Part shown: positions 1 to 8,832 of the stretch, piece after piece | How the letters are laid out: each line of letters opens with the position of its first letter | Position numbering within the stretch: position 1 is the first letter of the stretch | NCBI RefSeq assembly: GCF_003065425.1 | Contig: NZ_CP026949.1 | Span: 1,426,001-1,490,000, forward strand | Length of the DNA stretch: 64,000 bases | Reading direction: 5' to 3' | Source: Mycetocola zhujimingii | GTDB lineage: Bacteria; Actinomycetota; Actinomycetes; Actinomycetales; Microbacteriaceae | The notes under the pieces: generated by a model | Told to the model about the DNA's origin: nothing | The model's database searches: none | The model's input: only the letters and a program-made list of their open reading frames with translations | Made by a program: the position numbers and the translations under genes

Positions 1-891
1 GATCGGCGCTCCGACCTGTGACGCCAGGTAGTCAAGGACGCCGGCGGCCTGCGGGTCGGTGAGGGGGTTGAGGTCTGACCCGTTCTCCGGCCAGACAACC
101 ATGTCCACCTCGGTGCCGACAACATCGAGCGTCGCGGATGCCTGCGCGGCGAGGATATCGCCCGGCTCGCGGTCGTCGAAGTATCCGGCCTTGGCGTTGC
201 CCTGAACGGCGGCTATCGTTGCCTCTCCGCTCTGCACGAACGGGACAGCCGGGACGGCAAGGACCGCGGCGATGGCGGCAGCGGGGACGGCGATCCGTGT
301 GAACGTGGTGAGGGCATCTGGCTCACGGACAACCTGGATCGTGAGAACGATGAGCCAGACCATGAGAAAGCTCAGACCGCTCAGCCCGACCCAGGCGACG
401 AGCGGTGCGAACGGGCTTTCGGACTGGCTCAGTGCCATCCTGCCCCACGCAAAACCGCCGTACGGCCAGGTGCTGACGAGTGCCTCACGGGCGGTCCACA
501 GGCCGGCCACGACGACCGGGAGAAGGGCGAGCCTGCCGAACCTGTTGTTCCAGACCCGAGGGATCCAGCGGAACGCGAGTGTGATGAGGACAGCACCGAC
601 GGCGAAGAAAATGGACTCGAGCACCGAGAGAGCGATCCACGGCACCGGTCCGAGGTACAGGGAGACCCACGACACATGCACGAGGTAGAAGGAGACGCTG
701 CCGATGAATCCAACCAGAAGCGCTCCGCCGACGCTGCGGCCGATCAGACAGACGAGAAAAATCGCAGCCCCGACAAACGCGAGCGGCCAGATTCCCTTGT
801 CGGGAAAACCGGCGTCGAGGACCGGGCCGGACGCCGCGGCCAACAGGATGGCGGCGGTGAGGGGCAGGAGCGGTCGGGTCGGGCGGGTCAC
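1..891 (-). CDS. lnt: Apolipoprotein N-acyltransferase (C-terminus off window)
   Basis: Lnt transfers the third acyl chain to the N-terminal cysteine of lipoproteins in the membrane. 297 residues are visible. The first half is a string of hydrophobic helices, followed by the family signature WPYGGFAWGR and then the start of the nitrilase-like domain (IAAVQGN, and VVWPENGSD carrying the presumed catalytic Glu). The remaining Lys and Cys of the triad lie beyond the window edge. The start is a GTG with GGGGGA directly against it and a TAGGCT hexamer 6 nt upstream, so translation may be leaderless; an in-frame TAG lies just upstream, so no longer start exists. It follows helY by 34 bp on the same strand. 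Confidence 0.9.
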   Translation of the reverse strand, partial: MTRPTRPLLPLTAAILLAAASGPVLDAGFPDKGIWPLAFVGAAIFLVCLIGRSVGGALLVGFIGSVSFYLVHVSWVSLYLGPVPWIALSVLESIFFAVGAVLITLAFRWIPRVWNNRFGRLALLPVVVAGLWTAREALVSTWPYGGFAWGRMALSQSESPFAPLVAWVGLSGLSFLMVWLIVLTIQVVREPDALTTFTRIAVPAAAIAAVLAVPAVPFVQSGEATIAAVQGNAKAGYFDDREPGDILAAQASATLDVVGTEVDMVVWPENGSDLNPLTDPQAAGVLDYLASQVGAPI

Positions 892-897
892 TCCCCC

Positions 898-903
898 AGC
901 CTA
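898..903 (-). promoter_or_regulatory. Candidate -10 for leaderless lnt
   Basis: On the minus strand TAGGCT lies 6 nt before the GTG of lnt. It fits the TANNNT-6/8-start pattern seen at many genes here. No convincing -35 is seen, and readthrough from helY is equally possible. Confidence 0.35.
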
Positions 904-925
904 GGTTGTCGCTGGCCCCGAAAGC

Positions 926-3352
926 TCACACTGAGCTGTATGCGACGATACCGCGCCGAATGGCATCCAGCGCCTTGCGGGCATTGCGGCCCACTCCCCC
1001 GTCGGCAACCATCGACAACTGGTCAAGCAGGTCGATCGTCTGCTTGGTCCAGCGGACGAAGTCACCCGCTGCCATATCGGCGTCGAGAAGCACCGAATTG
1101 AGCGTCGACCCGCGGGCCCACTTGTGCATGGCGATGGCGAGACCGGTAGCCAGCGGTTCGCTTCCTGGAAGCCTGTGGTCCTGTTCGGCGTCGTCGAGGC
1201 GGGCCCAGAGGTCCTGGGTCTTGTCGAGCGCGACGCGGAACGCACCACGCGGGAGGAAGCGTTCGGGCACCTGCCCCTCGTCACGGCGCGGTTCGAACAC
1301 GATGCAACTGGCCATTGCGGCGAGGCTCGCGGGGTCGAGGTCATTCCAGAGATTGCGGTGCAGGGCCTCGGCGACCAGCAGGTCTCGTTCGCCGTAGATC
1401 CGTTTGAGGGTCCGGCCGGCGGCACTCAGTTCGAGCTGACCGCCCTCGCCAGGAACGAGGTATTCGTACTCGACCAGTACGTCGGTGACCCGGTCGAAGA
1501 TCTTCGCAACAGCGCCGGTGCGCGTCGCGATCTGCCGCGTGAGCTGGTCGGTCTGCTTCTTCAGCTTGAAGTACCGTTCCGCCCACCTGGCGTGCTGCTC
1601 CCGATCGGGACAGCTGTGGCACGGGTGAGCCGAGAGCCGCTTGCGCAGCCCGTTGGCCCTGCGCTGGCGCTTCTCCCGCGTCGCGCGCGACCCGTGCTCC
1701 GCCTGCGCGGACTCCCGCTCAAGGTCGGTGAGTTCACGTCTCATCGAGGCGTACTCGCGGAAGTCGCCGAGGTGGCAGGTCATCGACTCGGCGTACTTGG
1801 CGAGTGATGCTTCCTGCTCACGCACCTTACGTGCGATTCCGACGACGGCCCGGTCGGCCTGGAACTGCGCGAACGACGACTCGAGGATCGCCCTGGTGCG
1901 TTCCCGGCCGAACTGGTCGATCAGGTTCACCGCCATGTTGTACGTCGGTTTGAAGCTCGAGTTGAGCGGATAGCTTCGGCGGGATGCAAGGGAGGCGACC
2001 GACTGGGGGTGGAGGCCATCCTGCCAGGCGACGACGGCGTGTCCCTCGACGTCGATGCCGCGGCGGCCGGCGCGGCCGGTGAGCTGGGTGTACTCCCCCG
2101 GAGTGATCGGCACTCTCGCCTCGCCGTTGAACTTCTCCAGCTTCTCGAGCACAACGGTCCGCGCGGGCATGTTGATCCCGAGCGCGAGTGTCTCTGTGGC
2201 GAAGACCGCCTTGACGAGCTTCTTCCGAAAGAGCTCTTCGACGACCTCCTTGAAGGCGGGCAGCATGCCGGCGTGGTGGGCAGCGACGCCACGCTCGAGT
2301 CCTTCGAGCCACTCCCAGTAGCCGAGAACCGCGAGGTCTTCATCCGGGAGCTGGGAGCAGCGCTCCTCGACGATTGCCCGGATCTCGTCACGCTCGTGGA
2401 CTTCCGTGAGCCGGATGCCCGACCGCAGGACCTGTGCGACGGCCTGGTCGCACCCGACCCGGCTGAAGATGAAGAAGATGGCGGGCAACAGGTGGTGCTC
2501 GTCGAGCAGGCGGATGACGTCACCCCGGTCGACGCGCTGGGCCGGGCGGCGTCCGCCCTTGGCGTTGTACCTGGAAACGTCGTTGTGCTGCCTGGTGCCG
2601 GGGTTGCGTCCGCCGAACTGCGCCATGCGGACGAGTTCGGGATTGACCTGGGATGTGTCAGCGAGCGACGGCGCCGCAAACAGGTCGATGAGCTTGCCGC
2701 GCATGAGGACGTGCTGGTCGAGTGGGACCGGCCGCTCCTCTGACACGATCACCTCGGTGTGGCCGCGCACAGCCTGGAGCCAGTCGCCGAATTCCTCGGC
2801 ATTGGACACCGTCGCGCTCAGGGACACCATCCGGACCTCTTCGGGAAGGTGGATGATGACCTCTTCCCACACTGCCCCGCGGAACCTGTCGGCGAGATAG
2901 TGCACCTCGTCCATGACGACGTAGGCAAGGTCGGTGAGGAGATCGGAGTTTGCGTAGAGCATGTTCCTGAGCACCTCGGTCGTCATGACGACGACCCGCG
3001 CGTGCGCGTTGATATTCGTGTCACCGGTGAGGAGGCCGACCGAATCGGCACCGTACTCGGCGACCAGTTCGCCGAACTTCTGGTTGCTCAGCGCTTTCAT
3101 CGGCGCCGTGTAGAACACTTTCCGCCGTGGGCTCTGCATTGCAGCGTAGATCGCGAACTCGGCGATGATCGTTTTGCCGGCTCCGGTTGGCGCCGCGACG
3201 AGAACGCTGTTGCCCGCCTCGATACTCGCGCAGGCCTCGATCTGGAACGGGTCGAGGTCGAAGTGCTGCTTCTCACGGAAGGCATCGAGAAGAGGGGTTT
3301 TCCGTCGGGAGGCTGCGTAGCGCTCCGCGGGGCTGAGGTCTGCGGTGGTCAC
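926..3352 (-). CDS. helY: Ski2/Mtr4-like DEVH-box RNA helicase, HelY type
   Basis: An ATP-dependent superfamily II helicase of 808 residues. Visible motifs are Walker A APTGAGKT (54-61), DEVH (148-151), SAT (179-181), and the motif VI region GRAGRRG in the second RecA domain, followed by a long C-terminal region like Ski2/Mtr4 proteins. Family members act on RNA; the substrate in actinobacteria is not settled. It starts at a GTG overlapping the tatC stop (GTGA), so the two are translationally coupled. The order tatA-tatC-helY matches the mycobacterial arrangement. It is about 100 residues shorter than the mycobacterial protein. Confidence 0.93.
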   Translation of the reverse strand: MTTADLSPAERYAASRRKTPLLDAFREKQHFDLDPFQIEACASIEAGNSVLVAAPTGAGKTIIAEFAIYAAMQSPRRKVFYTAPMKALSNQKFGELVAEYGADSVGLLTGDTNINAHARVVVMTTEVLRNMLYANSDLLTDLAYVVMDEVHYLADRFRGAVWEEVIIHLPEEVRMVSLSATVSNAEEFGDWLQAVRGHTEVIVSEERPVPLDQHVLMRGKLIDLFAAPSLADTSQVNPELVRMAQFGGRNPGTRQHNDVSRYNAKGGRRPAQRVDRGDVIRLLDEHHLLPAIFFIFSRVGCDQAVAQVLRSGIRLTEVHERDEIRAIVEERCSQLPDEDLAVLGYWEWLEGLERGVAAHHAGMLPAFKEVVEELFRKKLVKAVFATETLALGINMPARTVVLEKLEKFNGEARVPITPGEYTQLTGRAGRRGIDVEGHAVVAWQDGLHPQSVASLASRRSYPLNSSFKPTYNMAVNLIDQFGRERTRAILESSFAQFQADRAVVGIARKVREQEASLAKYAESMTCHLGDFREYASMRRELTDLERESAQAEHGSRATREKRQRRANGLRKRLSAHPCHSCPDREQHARWAERYFKLKKQTDQLTRQIATRTGAVAKIFDRVTDVLVEYEYLVPGEGGQLELSAAGRTLKRIYGERDLLVAEALHRNLWNDLDPASLAAMASCIVFEPRRDEGQVPERFLPRGAFRVALDKTQDLWARLDDAEQDHRLPGSEPLATGLAIAMHKWARGSTLNSVLLDADMAAGDFVRWTKQTIDLLDQLSMVADGGVGRNARKALDAIRRGIVAYSSV

Positions 3353-4164
3353 AGGGCCAATTCTGCGTCGAGGACGGCCTGCCGCTTCGCGGCGCGACGG
3401 TCGTGCACGTATGCGACTCCATACGCGGCGAAGTACAGGATGATCATGGGGATGGCGAGCAGGAACATCGAGATCACGTCGGCCGCTGGTGTGGAGATCG
3501 CACAGAACACGGCGATCACGAGCACCGCAATCCGCCAGGACTTGATGATGGTCGCCGCGCTGAGGACGCCGACGAAGTTGAGCAGGACGAGGAAGACGGG
3601 CACGACGAAAGCGATACCGATGGCGAGCAGCAGCTTCAACACGAAGTCGAAGTAGATCCCGGCGTTGAAGAAGTTGGAGGCTTCCGCCGGAGTGAAGCCG
3701 ACCATCAGCTCAACGATGTGGGGCATGATGAGCCAGCCGGCCGCGCACCCTGCAAGGAACAACGGCACTGCGCTCAGCAGGAACCCGAGCGCGTAGCCGA
3801 TCTCTTTCCGGGTGAGACCCGGGACCAGGAACGCCCAGATCTGATACAGCCAGATCGGGCTTGAAATCACGATGCCGAGGGTGAGAGCAACCTTCATCCT
3901 GAGGTCGAACGCACCGGTGACGGCATCGAAGTTGAGGAGCGCCTGGCCGCGTTCAACGGCAATCTCGGTGATCGGGGCGGCCATCATCCTGATCGCCCAT
4001 TCGGACAGGACGAACCCGCCGATCATTGCGATCACAACACCGGCGGCGATGATGAAGAGGCGTTTCCGCAGTTCGACCAGATGCTCGCCGAGCGACATCC
4101 GGCCTTCGGCGTTCTTTCCCCTGGAGCGCTGAGCGCTTTTTCGCCCGGTGGTTCCCTGAGTCAC
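3349..4164 (-). CDS. tatC: Sec-independent translocase subunit TatC
   Basis: The polytopic receptor subunit of the twin-arginine translocase, which exports folded proteins across the membrane. 271 residues with about six hydrophobic helices. The canonical TatC N-terminal motif MSLGEHLVELRKRL begins at residue 23, after a basic extension. The GTG start is 5 bp after the tatA stop with AAGG upstream; the internal ATG at residue 23 is an alternative. It forms an operon with tatA (upstream) and helY (overlapping downstream). Confidence 0.95.
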   Translation of the reverse strand: MTQGTTGRKSAQRSRGKNAEGRMSLGEHLVELRKRLFIIAAGVVIAMIGGFVLSEWAIRMMAAPITEIAVERGQALLNFDAVTGAFDLRMKVALTLGIVISSPIWLYQIWAFLVPGLTRKEIGYALGFLLSAVPLFLAGCAAGWLIMPHIVELMVGFTPAEASNFFNAGIYFDFVLKLLLAIGIAFVVPVFLVLLNFVGVLSAATIIKSWRIAVLVIAVFCAISTPAADVISMFLLAIPMIILYFAAYGVAYVHDRRAAKRQAVLDAELAL

Positions 4165-4169
4165 TGACC

Positions 4170-4469
4170 TTACGGTTTCGTGTGTGTCTCTGGCGCGCTG
4201 GATGTGGCGGTCTCAGTGGGGTATGCCGGCGGGGCCGTCTCTGTCGGGTAGACCGGGGTGGCCGTCGCTGACGTCGTCGTCGGCGCAACGGGAACTGTCG
4301 GGTCGACCGGGGTTGTGGTTTCGGGCTTGTCGCTCTTGATCTCGTTCTTGAAGATCTTCATGGACTGTCCGAGGCTCTTGGCGAGGCCAGGGAGCTTCGG
4401 TGCGCCAAAGAGGAGGAGCACGAGGAACACAATGATGAGCAGGTGCCAGCCGGTGAGGTTACCTAACAT
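4170..4469 (-). CDS. tatA: Twin-arginine translocase subunit TatA
   Basis: The pore-forming Tat component. 99 residues: one N-terminal transmembrane helix (about 6-21, with FGAPKLPGLAKSLG forming the hinge and amphipathic helix) and then a long low-complexity tail rich in Thr, Pro and Ala in which YPTETA occurs twice. The start ATG has a clear AAAGGAT ribosome site 5 nt upstream. It lies directly upstream of tatC. No tatB-like gene is in the window. Confidence 0.93.
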   Translation of the reverse strand: MLGNLTGWHLLIIVFLVLLLFGAPKLPGLAKSLGQSMKIFKNEIKSDKPETTTPVDPTVPVAPTTTSATATPVYPTETAPPAYPTETATSSAPETHTKP

Positions 4470-4520
4470 GATCCATCCTTTGATTGGTGCCGTTAGGCAG
4501 AAGTTTAGCGTGGTTCAACG

Positions 4521-5534
4521 CTATCGCGGGCTTTCTGGCAGGCGACTGGACAGATCGCTTTCCGCATATCTGTCGATTGCGGCCTGCGCCCAGTCCGCGA
4601 CGCGCGCCCGAGCCGAGGCTGGCTCGACCACGGTAACGACGCCCGCGAGGCCCGCTACCAGTCTCTTGAGCCCGTGGGTGTGTGCGAGGTGAAGGGTGAC
4701 CCTCGTGGGACCTTCACCCTTGGGCTTCCCGGGTTCAGCGGTGAGGTAGTCGGAGATCAGTGGGAGCGCGTTGCTGTCGAGCTCGACGACGACGCTCAGG
4801 TCGGTATCGCTCGGTTCGAAGAGCCGGTCACCGAGGGGAACGTCGTCGGCCCTGCGGCTGATCGGCACGCTCGTCGCGACGAGCGTGCTCATCCGGTCGA
4901 GACGGAACGTGCGGGCAGCGTCGCGACCGTGGTCCCATCCCCTCAGGTACCAGTCCTGGTCGAGCGACTCGATCCGCAGTGGATCGACCGCTCGTCGTTC
5001 AAGTTCGCCACGCGAGTTGAGGTAATCGAACTCGATCCTGACTCCTGCGCTGACGGCATCCCGAATAATGCTGAGGTACTCATCGACCTCGGATGAACCG
5101 ACAGCGACTTCACTCGGCGTTCCGGATGCACCCCTCGACAGCTTGGCCAGGAGTGAGACCAGGACTCCCCTGTCGGCCTGCTCGGGGAGCGACGACAGGT
5201 ACTGGAGCCCGGCGATGAGGGCAGCCGCCTCGCGAGCAGAGAAACGCGGAGAGTCGTCGATCGCGACGAGGTGGGTGATGGCGATCTCATCACGCTCGTC
5301 GAGCAGGTCCCAGTCGATGTCGAAGAGGTCTTCGTGCTGGTACGAGCTTGTCTCACCCGGTACACCGGAGACCGCGATCAGGTTGACCGAATCACGGATC
5401 TGAGTCTCGGACACACCGAACCGTCGGGCTGCCTCCTGGACGGAGACCTGGCCCTTGTCCATGAGGTACGGCACGAACGCGAGCAGGAAGGCGAGCTTGT
5501 CCCGCCCGTGTGGTGTGGAACTAGCCATTGTCAA
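4521..5534 (-). CDS. pafC: WYL-domain transcription regulator PafC
   Basis: 337 residues: an N-terminal winged helix (DKGQVSVQEAARRFGVSETQIRDSVNLI, about 28-55), then a WYL domain containing DWYLRGWDHGRDAARTFRLDRM, the ligand-sensing module of the family. PafB and PafC form a heterodimer that activates the SOS-independent DNA-damage response in mycobacteria (established knowledge). It overlaps the pafB 3' end by 14 nt, so co-translation is likely. The name is historical: it does not need the proteasome, and no proteasome gene is found here. Confidence 0.92.
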   Translation of the reverse strand: MTMASSTPHGRDKLAFLLAFVPYLMDKGQVSVQEAARRFGVSETQIRDSVNLIAVSGVPGETSSYQHEDLFDIDWDLLDERDEIAITHLVAIDDSPRFSAREAAALIAGLQYLSSLPEQADRGVLVSLLAKLSRGASGTPSEVAVGSSEVDEYLSIIRDAVSAGVRIEFDYLNSRGELERRAVDPLRIESLDQDWYLRGWDHGRDAARTFRLDRMSTLVATSVPISRRADDVPLGDRLFEPSDTDLSVVVELDSNALPLISDYLTAEPGKPKGEGPTRVTLHLAHTHGLKRLVAGLAGVVTVVEPASARARVADWAQAAIDRYAESDLSSRLPESPR

Positions 5535-6552
5535 GTCCGTCCGCTGGTGCGTCGAGGTGCCTGTCCCTGGTGGTGATGTGCCGCGCGAGTACCGCGGTGC
5601 GGAGGCGTTCCGGACTCAGCACGAGTACTTCGGGCCCGTAACTGGCGAGCTCGTCCGCGAGCACATCGACATCCGTGTAGTGCAACCGGAGTTCAGTGGG
5701 GTTCGTGTCGGATGTCGGTTCGGCACGTTTCGAGAGCCGAGTGGCGGCATCCGTTCCCGGTTCAACACTGACAACGGCGACCTGGGACTCCCAGAGGGCG
5801 TCGAGGGCGCGAAGGGAGCGTTCCGCATGGCCCGTGGTTTCTGGCGGAAGCCAGGTCTTGCTGGTCGTGATGACCGGCCCGACGATGCGACTCAGCAGGA
5901 AGGTTCTACCTTCGTTCACCTCCATGTCCTCTGCGGACAGGTGCCAGCGGCCATGGTGCTGGACCAGGGCGAGAGGGGCGACGGTGCGTGTCCGTGGGCT
6001 CGCCTCTCCGGGTTTGAGATAGGGGAAGGTCACAACAGCGTGCTTTTCGAGCGCGAGACGCAGCGGATCAAATGAGCTCTCCCGGATCCGCACCCTCGGC
6101 GCGTATCCGATGACCGGCTCGTCCGACTCGATGCCGAGGGAGTTGAGCTTGAGCAGCGCCCGCTGGGACTCGGCCGAGAGCGACCCCTGCTGCCACACGG
6201 TCGCGGCGAGAGACAGCATGGCGATCTCGGTCGGCGAGAACGTGATGTCGCTGGGCAGGTCGTACTCCCCCTTGGGGATCCGGTAGCGCAGCGACTGGTT
6301 GTTGCCGGGATCGCCCGGCGTCTCGATCGTCTCGAGCGGGATGCCAAGTTCGCGGATGTCGTCTTTGTCGCGTTCGAACTGGCGGTCGAGGCTCGCGTTG
6401 TCGCCGAACGCGGAGTATCGCTGCCGGTATCCCTGCACGGTCGACAGGATCTCGGACTTGGTCAGTCCCTGTTCGGTCGCGAGGAGGGCCAGAACGAGGC
6501 TGAAGAGCCGTTCCTCGACGGGCACTGGCGCTGCAGCATGGGGTTCTTGCAC
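5521..6552 (-). CDS. pafB: WYL-domain transcription regulator PafB
   Basis: 343 residues, the partner of PafC. The N-terminal region (VEERLFSLVLALLATEQGLTK) is helix-turn-helix-like, and a WYL domain follows with HHGRWHLSAEDMEVNEGRTFLLSRI. The GTG start has no Shine-Dalgarno but a TATGAT hexamer exactly 6 nt upstream, suggesting a leaderless mRNA. It is the first gene of a likely pafB-pafC-tatA-tatC-helY-lnt run. The upstream neighbour is an FKBP isomerase and not pafA. Confidence 0.92.
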   Translation of the reverse strand: MQEPHAAAPVPVEERLFSLVLALLATEQGLTKSEILSTVQGYRQRYSAFGDNASLDRQFERDKDDIRELGIPLETIETPGDPGNNQSLRYRIPKGEYDLPSDITFSPTEIAMLSLAATVWQQGSLSAESQRALLKLNSLGIESDEPVIGYAPRVRIRESSFDPLRLALEKHAVVTFPYLKPGEASPRTRTVAPLALVQHHGRWHLSAEDMEVNEGRTFLLSRIVGPVITTSKTWLPPETTGHAERSLRALDALWESQVAVVSVEPGTDAATRLSKRAEPTSDTNPTELRLHYTDVDVLADELASYGPEVLVLSPERLRTAVLARHITTRDRHLDAPADGLDNG

Positions 6553-6558
6553 AGCATC

Positions 6559-6564
6559 ATCATA
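6559..6564 (-). promoter_or_regulatory. pafB: Candidate -10 (TATGAT) of leaderless pafB
   Basis: A minus-strand TATGAT, one mismatch from consensus, 6 nt before the GTG of pafB. The upstream sequence has no clear TTGACA-like -35. The position predicts transcription starting at the start codon. Confidence 0.5.
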
Positions 6565-6584
6565 GTTGCGCGATGAACCGGAAT

Positions 6585-6620
6585 CCGGCGGACCCAGGCC
6601 GAGGGGCGCGGGTCCGCCGG
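6585..6620 (-). terminator. Hairpin after the FKBP gene
   Basis: An 11-bp perfect stem, CCGGCGGACCC (6585-6595) with GGGTCCGCCGG (6610-6620) and a 14-nt loop, lies between the FKBP stop and pafB. There is no U-run, so it may be a weak or I-shaped terminator. Confidence 0.5.
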
Positions 6621-6632
6621 CAAAGCGGTCGA

Positions 6633-7568
6633 TCAGTTGACGGTGCCGAGGATGTCGACGACGAAAACGAGCGTCGATCCGGCAGGGATCGTTGCCGAGC
6701 CCTGCTCACCATAGGCGAGTTCGGCCGGGATGACGGCGATGATCTGCGAACCGACGGTCTTTCCTTCGAGGGCTGTCGCGAGACCGGGGACGATGCCGTC
6801 GAGGCTGAAGACGGCCGGTGTCTCGTCGTCCCATGACGTGTCGAAGATGCTGTTGTCATCCCAGAGCGCGCCGGTGTAGTGAACGACGACGCGGTCATCA
6901 GCGGAGACCTTGTCACCGTTTCCGGTCTTCAGCGTCGCGACCTTGAGCTCGGTGGGAGCCTCTGATTTCGGGACAGTGATTCCCGGGGTGCCGTCCGCTG
7001 CGGTGACAACACTGGGGAAGCCGGATTCGAACACCGGGGTTGGTGTGCCGTCCGCCTTGGCGAGGAATGCGTCAGTGATGTCCGCGACCATGATGACGGC
7101 GTCGTTCGACTCAACTCCGAGCTGGGCGCTGCCTTCCTCGCCGAATGCATCGGCGGGGGTCATGACGGCGGCGATCCGCGAACCGACGGTCGAGCAGGCG
7201 ATGCTATCGGCCATTCCCGGCAGGAGCTGCGATGGCAGGTAGATGCCGGCCTCGGAGTACGCGCCTTCTTCGACGGGCGCTCCTGTCGTGCCGTTGTAGA
7301 AGGCGAAGCTCATCTCGACGAGCTGGTCGTCGGTGATTTGCGCACCGTCACCCTCGATGAGCGTGGAGACCTGGGTGGTGTCCGTCTTCAGCGGAGTGGG
7401 GAAATCAACTTCCTTCAGCGAACCGAGTGCTCCGGTCGCATCGACGAGGGTGGACGCGTCACCGGAGGAGACCGGTGAGTCGCAGTCGTTTCCCGTTGCG
7501 GGTGCGCACCCCGTGAGGGTGGCCAGGACGACGCCTGCGGTCAGGAGCAATGCGGGTGCCTTCTGCAC
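6633..7568 (-). CDS. Lipoprotein FKBP-type peptidyl-prolyl isomerase, tandem domains
   Basis: A predicted extracytoplasmic prolyl isomerase. From the GTG at 7568 (GAGG 4 nt upstream) it is 311 residues. An N-terminal signal peptide ends in the lipobox LTGC (18-21), so the mature protein is a lipoprotein. Two FKBP-like modules follow: a divergent one (about 55-160) and a better conserved C-terminal one with VVVHYTGALWDDNSIFDTSW and the end motif IPAGSTLVFVVDIL. The frame stays open far upstream, but that extension looks like trmI antisense. In many actinobacteria an FKBP gene of this kind sits between pafA and pafB; here pafA is absent. Confidence 0.87.
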   Translation of the reverse strand: MQKAPALLLTAGVVLATLTGCAPATGNDCDSPVSSGDASTLVDATGALGSLKEVDFPTPLKTDTTQVSTLIEGDGAQITDDQLVEMSFAFYNGTTGAPVEEGAYSEAGIYLPSQLLPGMADSIACSTVGSRIAAVMTPADAFGEEGSAQLGVESNDAVIMVADITDAFLAKADGTPTPVFESGFPSVVTAADGTPGITVPKSEAPTELKVATLKTGNGDKVSADDRVVVHYTGALWDDNSIFDTSWDDETPAVFSLDGIVPGLATALEGKTVGSQIIAVIPAELAYGEQGSATIPAGSTLVFVVDILGTVN

Positions 7569-7662
7569 GGTGCCTCGTTTTCGTACTCGGGAGTTCTCGA
7601 TGGGAACCACTCGTGTTGGTGTCCCCTGTGTGGCGTCGCTCTCACCTGTCGCCCGGGCCATC

Positions 7663-8832
7663 TTAGCCACGCGGCGTTTCTCCAGGCTCGGAGTTTGCAG
7701 TGTCCGGCGCGTTCGTGTCGGGTGCGATGGCCGTGGCGAAGTCGGCGGAGCCCTCGCTGACGGCGGATTCTCCGGAGTCCCCCACCGGTGCCTCAGCGGC
7801 TGGTCCAAGGCCCCTGGCCTTCGAGAGCTCGGCGGAGTTGGCCACGCTTCTGACCCGCTTGCGCAGGATCTTGGCGCTGACGTTCCGCTCGCCGAGAGCG
7901 CCCGGCGTCCACTGTTCGACGTCGTCATCGCTGAAGTCGGACTTGCTCGGCCTGCGCTTGAGCTCGGGAAGAATTGTTCCGTCCGCGAGCTTTCTCGCGG
8001 TGATGAGGAAGCCGGTGTGGCCGATCATCCTGTGGTCAGGTCGCACGGCGAGTCCCTCGACGTGCCAGCCACGGACGATGGTCTCGCTCGAGTCAGGGTT
8101 GGTGAAGCGTCCCGTGGCCCGGATGGCCTCGGCGACACGCGACAGCTGGGTCACGGTCGCGACGTAGCAGAGGATGACTCCACCCGGCTTCATCGCGTCT
8201 GCGCACGCGTCGATGCACTCCCACGGCGCGAGCATGTCGAGGACGACGCGGTCGACCGAGTCCGGCTCCATGGTGGTCGGCAGGGTCTCGGTGAGGTCGC
8301 CGACGGAGACCCTCCAGTTTTCGGGGTCATAGCCAAAGAAGGTGGCGACGTTGCCGCGCGCGACATCCGCGAATTCATCACGTCGCTCGAACGACTCGAG
8401 CCTGCCCGTCGGACCGATGGCCCTGAGGATCCAGAGCGAGAGGGCACCCGAACCCACACCGGCCTCGACGACTGTTGCACCGGGGAAGATGTCTGCGAGC
8501 CCGACGATCTGGGCGGCATCCTTCGGGTAGATGATCGCGGCGCCTCGCGGCATCGACATGACGAAGTCGACGAGGAGCGGGCGCAGGGCGAGGTACTCGA
8601 TGCCGTCAGTGGTCGTGATGACCGATCCGTCCGGCAGCCCGATGATCGTGTCGTGGCTGACGATTCCGCGATGGGTGTGGAACTCCTTGCCCGGTTCGAG
8701 CGTGATGGTGTTGCGTTTGCCCTTCGGGCCGGTGAGCTGTACCCGGTCACCGATCCGGAACGGCCCGGAGTTCTGCGGTCGCTCGTCGGTCGTCGGTGTA
8801 GCGCCCGGCTGGGTGGCGGATGTATCGGTCAT
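7663..8832 (-). CDS. trmI: tRNA (adenine-58-N1)-methyltransferase TrmI
   Basis: Methylates A58 in the T-loop of tRNAs with S-adenosylmethionine. 389 residues: an N-terminal beta domain (about 24-85), then the Rossmann methyltransferase with the SAM loop VEAGVGSGALS (122-132) and the later VDRVVLDMLAPWE. The last roughly 80 residues are a low-complexity acidic/Ala/Pro tail absent from the compact mycobacterial enzyme. The ATG overlaps the stop of the upstream HAD gene (ATGA). In relatives the genes arc, dop and pup follow downstream; here the FKBP and pafBC genes do. Confidence 0.92.
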   Translation of the reverse strand: MTDTSATQPGATPTTDERPQNSGPFRIGDRVQLTGPKGKRNTITLEPGKEFHTHRGIVSHDTIIGLPDGSVITTTDGIEYLALRPLLVDFVMSMPRGAAIIYPKDAAQIVGLADIFPGATVVEAGVGSGALSLWILRAIGPTGRLESFERRDEFADVARGNVATFFGYDPENWRVSVGDLTETLPTTMEPDSVDRVVLDMLAPWECIDACADAMKPGGVILCYVATVTQLSRVAEAIRATGRFTNPDSSETIVRGWHVEGLAVRPDHRMIGHTGFLITARKLADGTILPELKRRPSKSDFSDDDVEQWTPGALGERNVSAKILRKRVRSVANSAELSKARGLGPAAEAPVGDSGESAVSEGSADFATAIAPDTNAPDTANSEPGETPRG

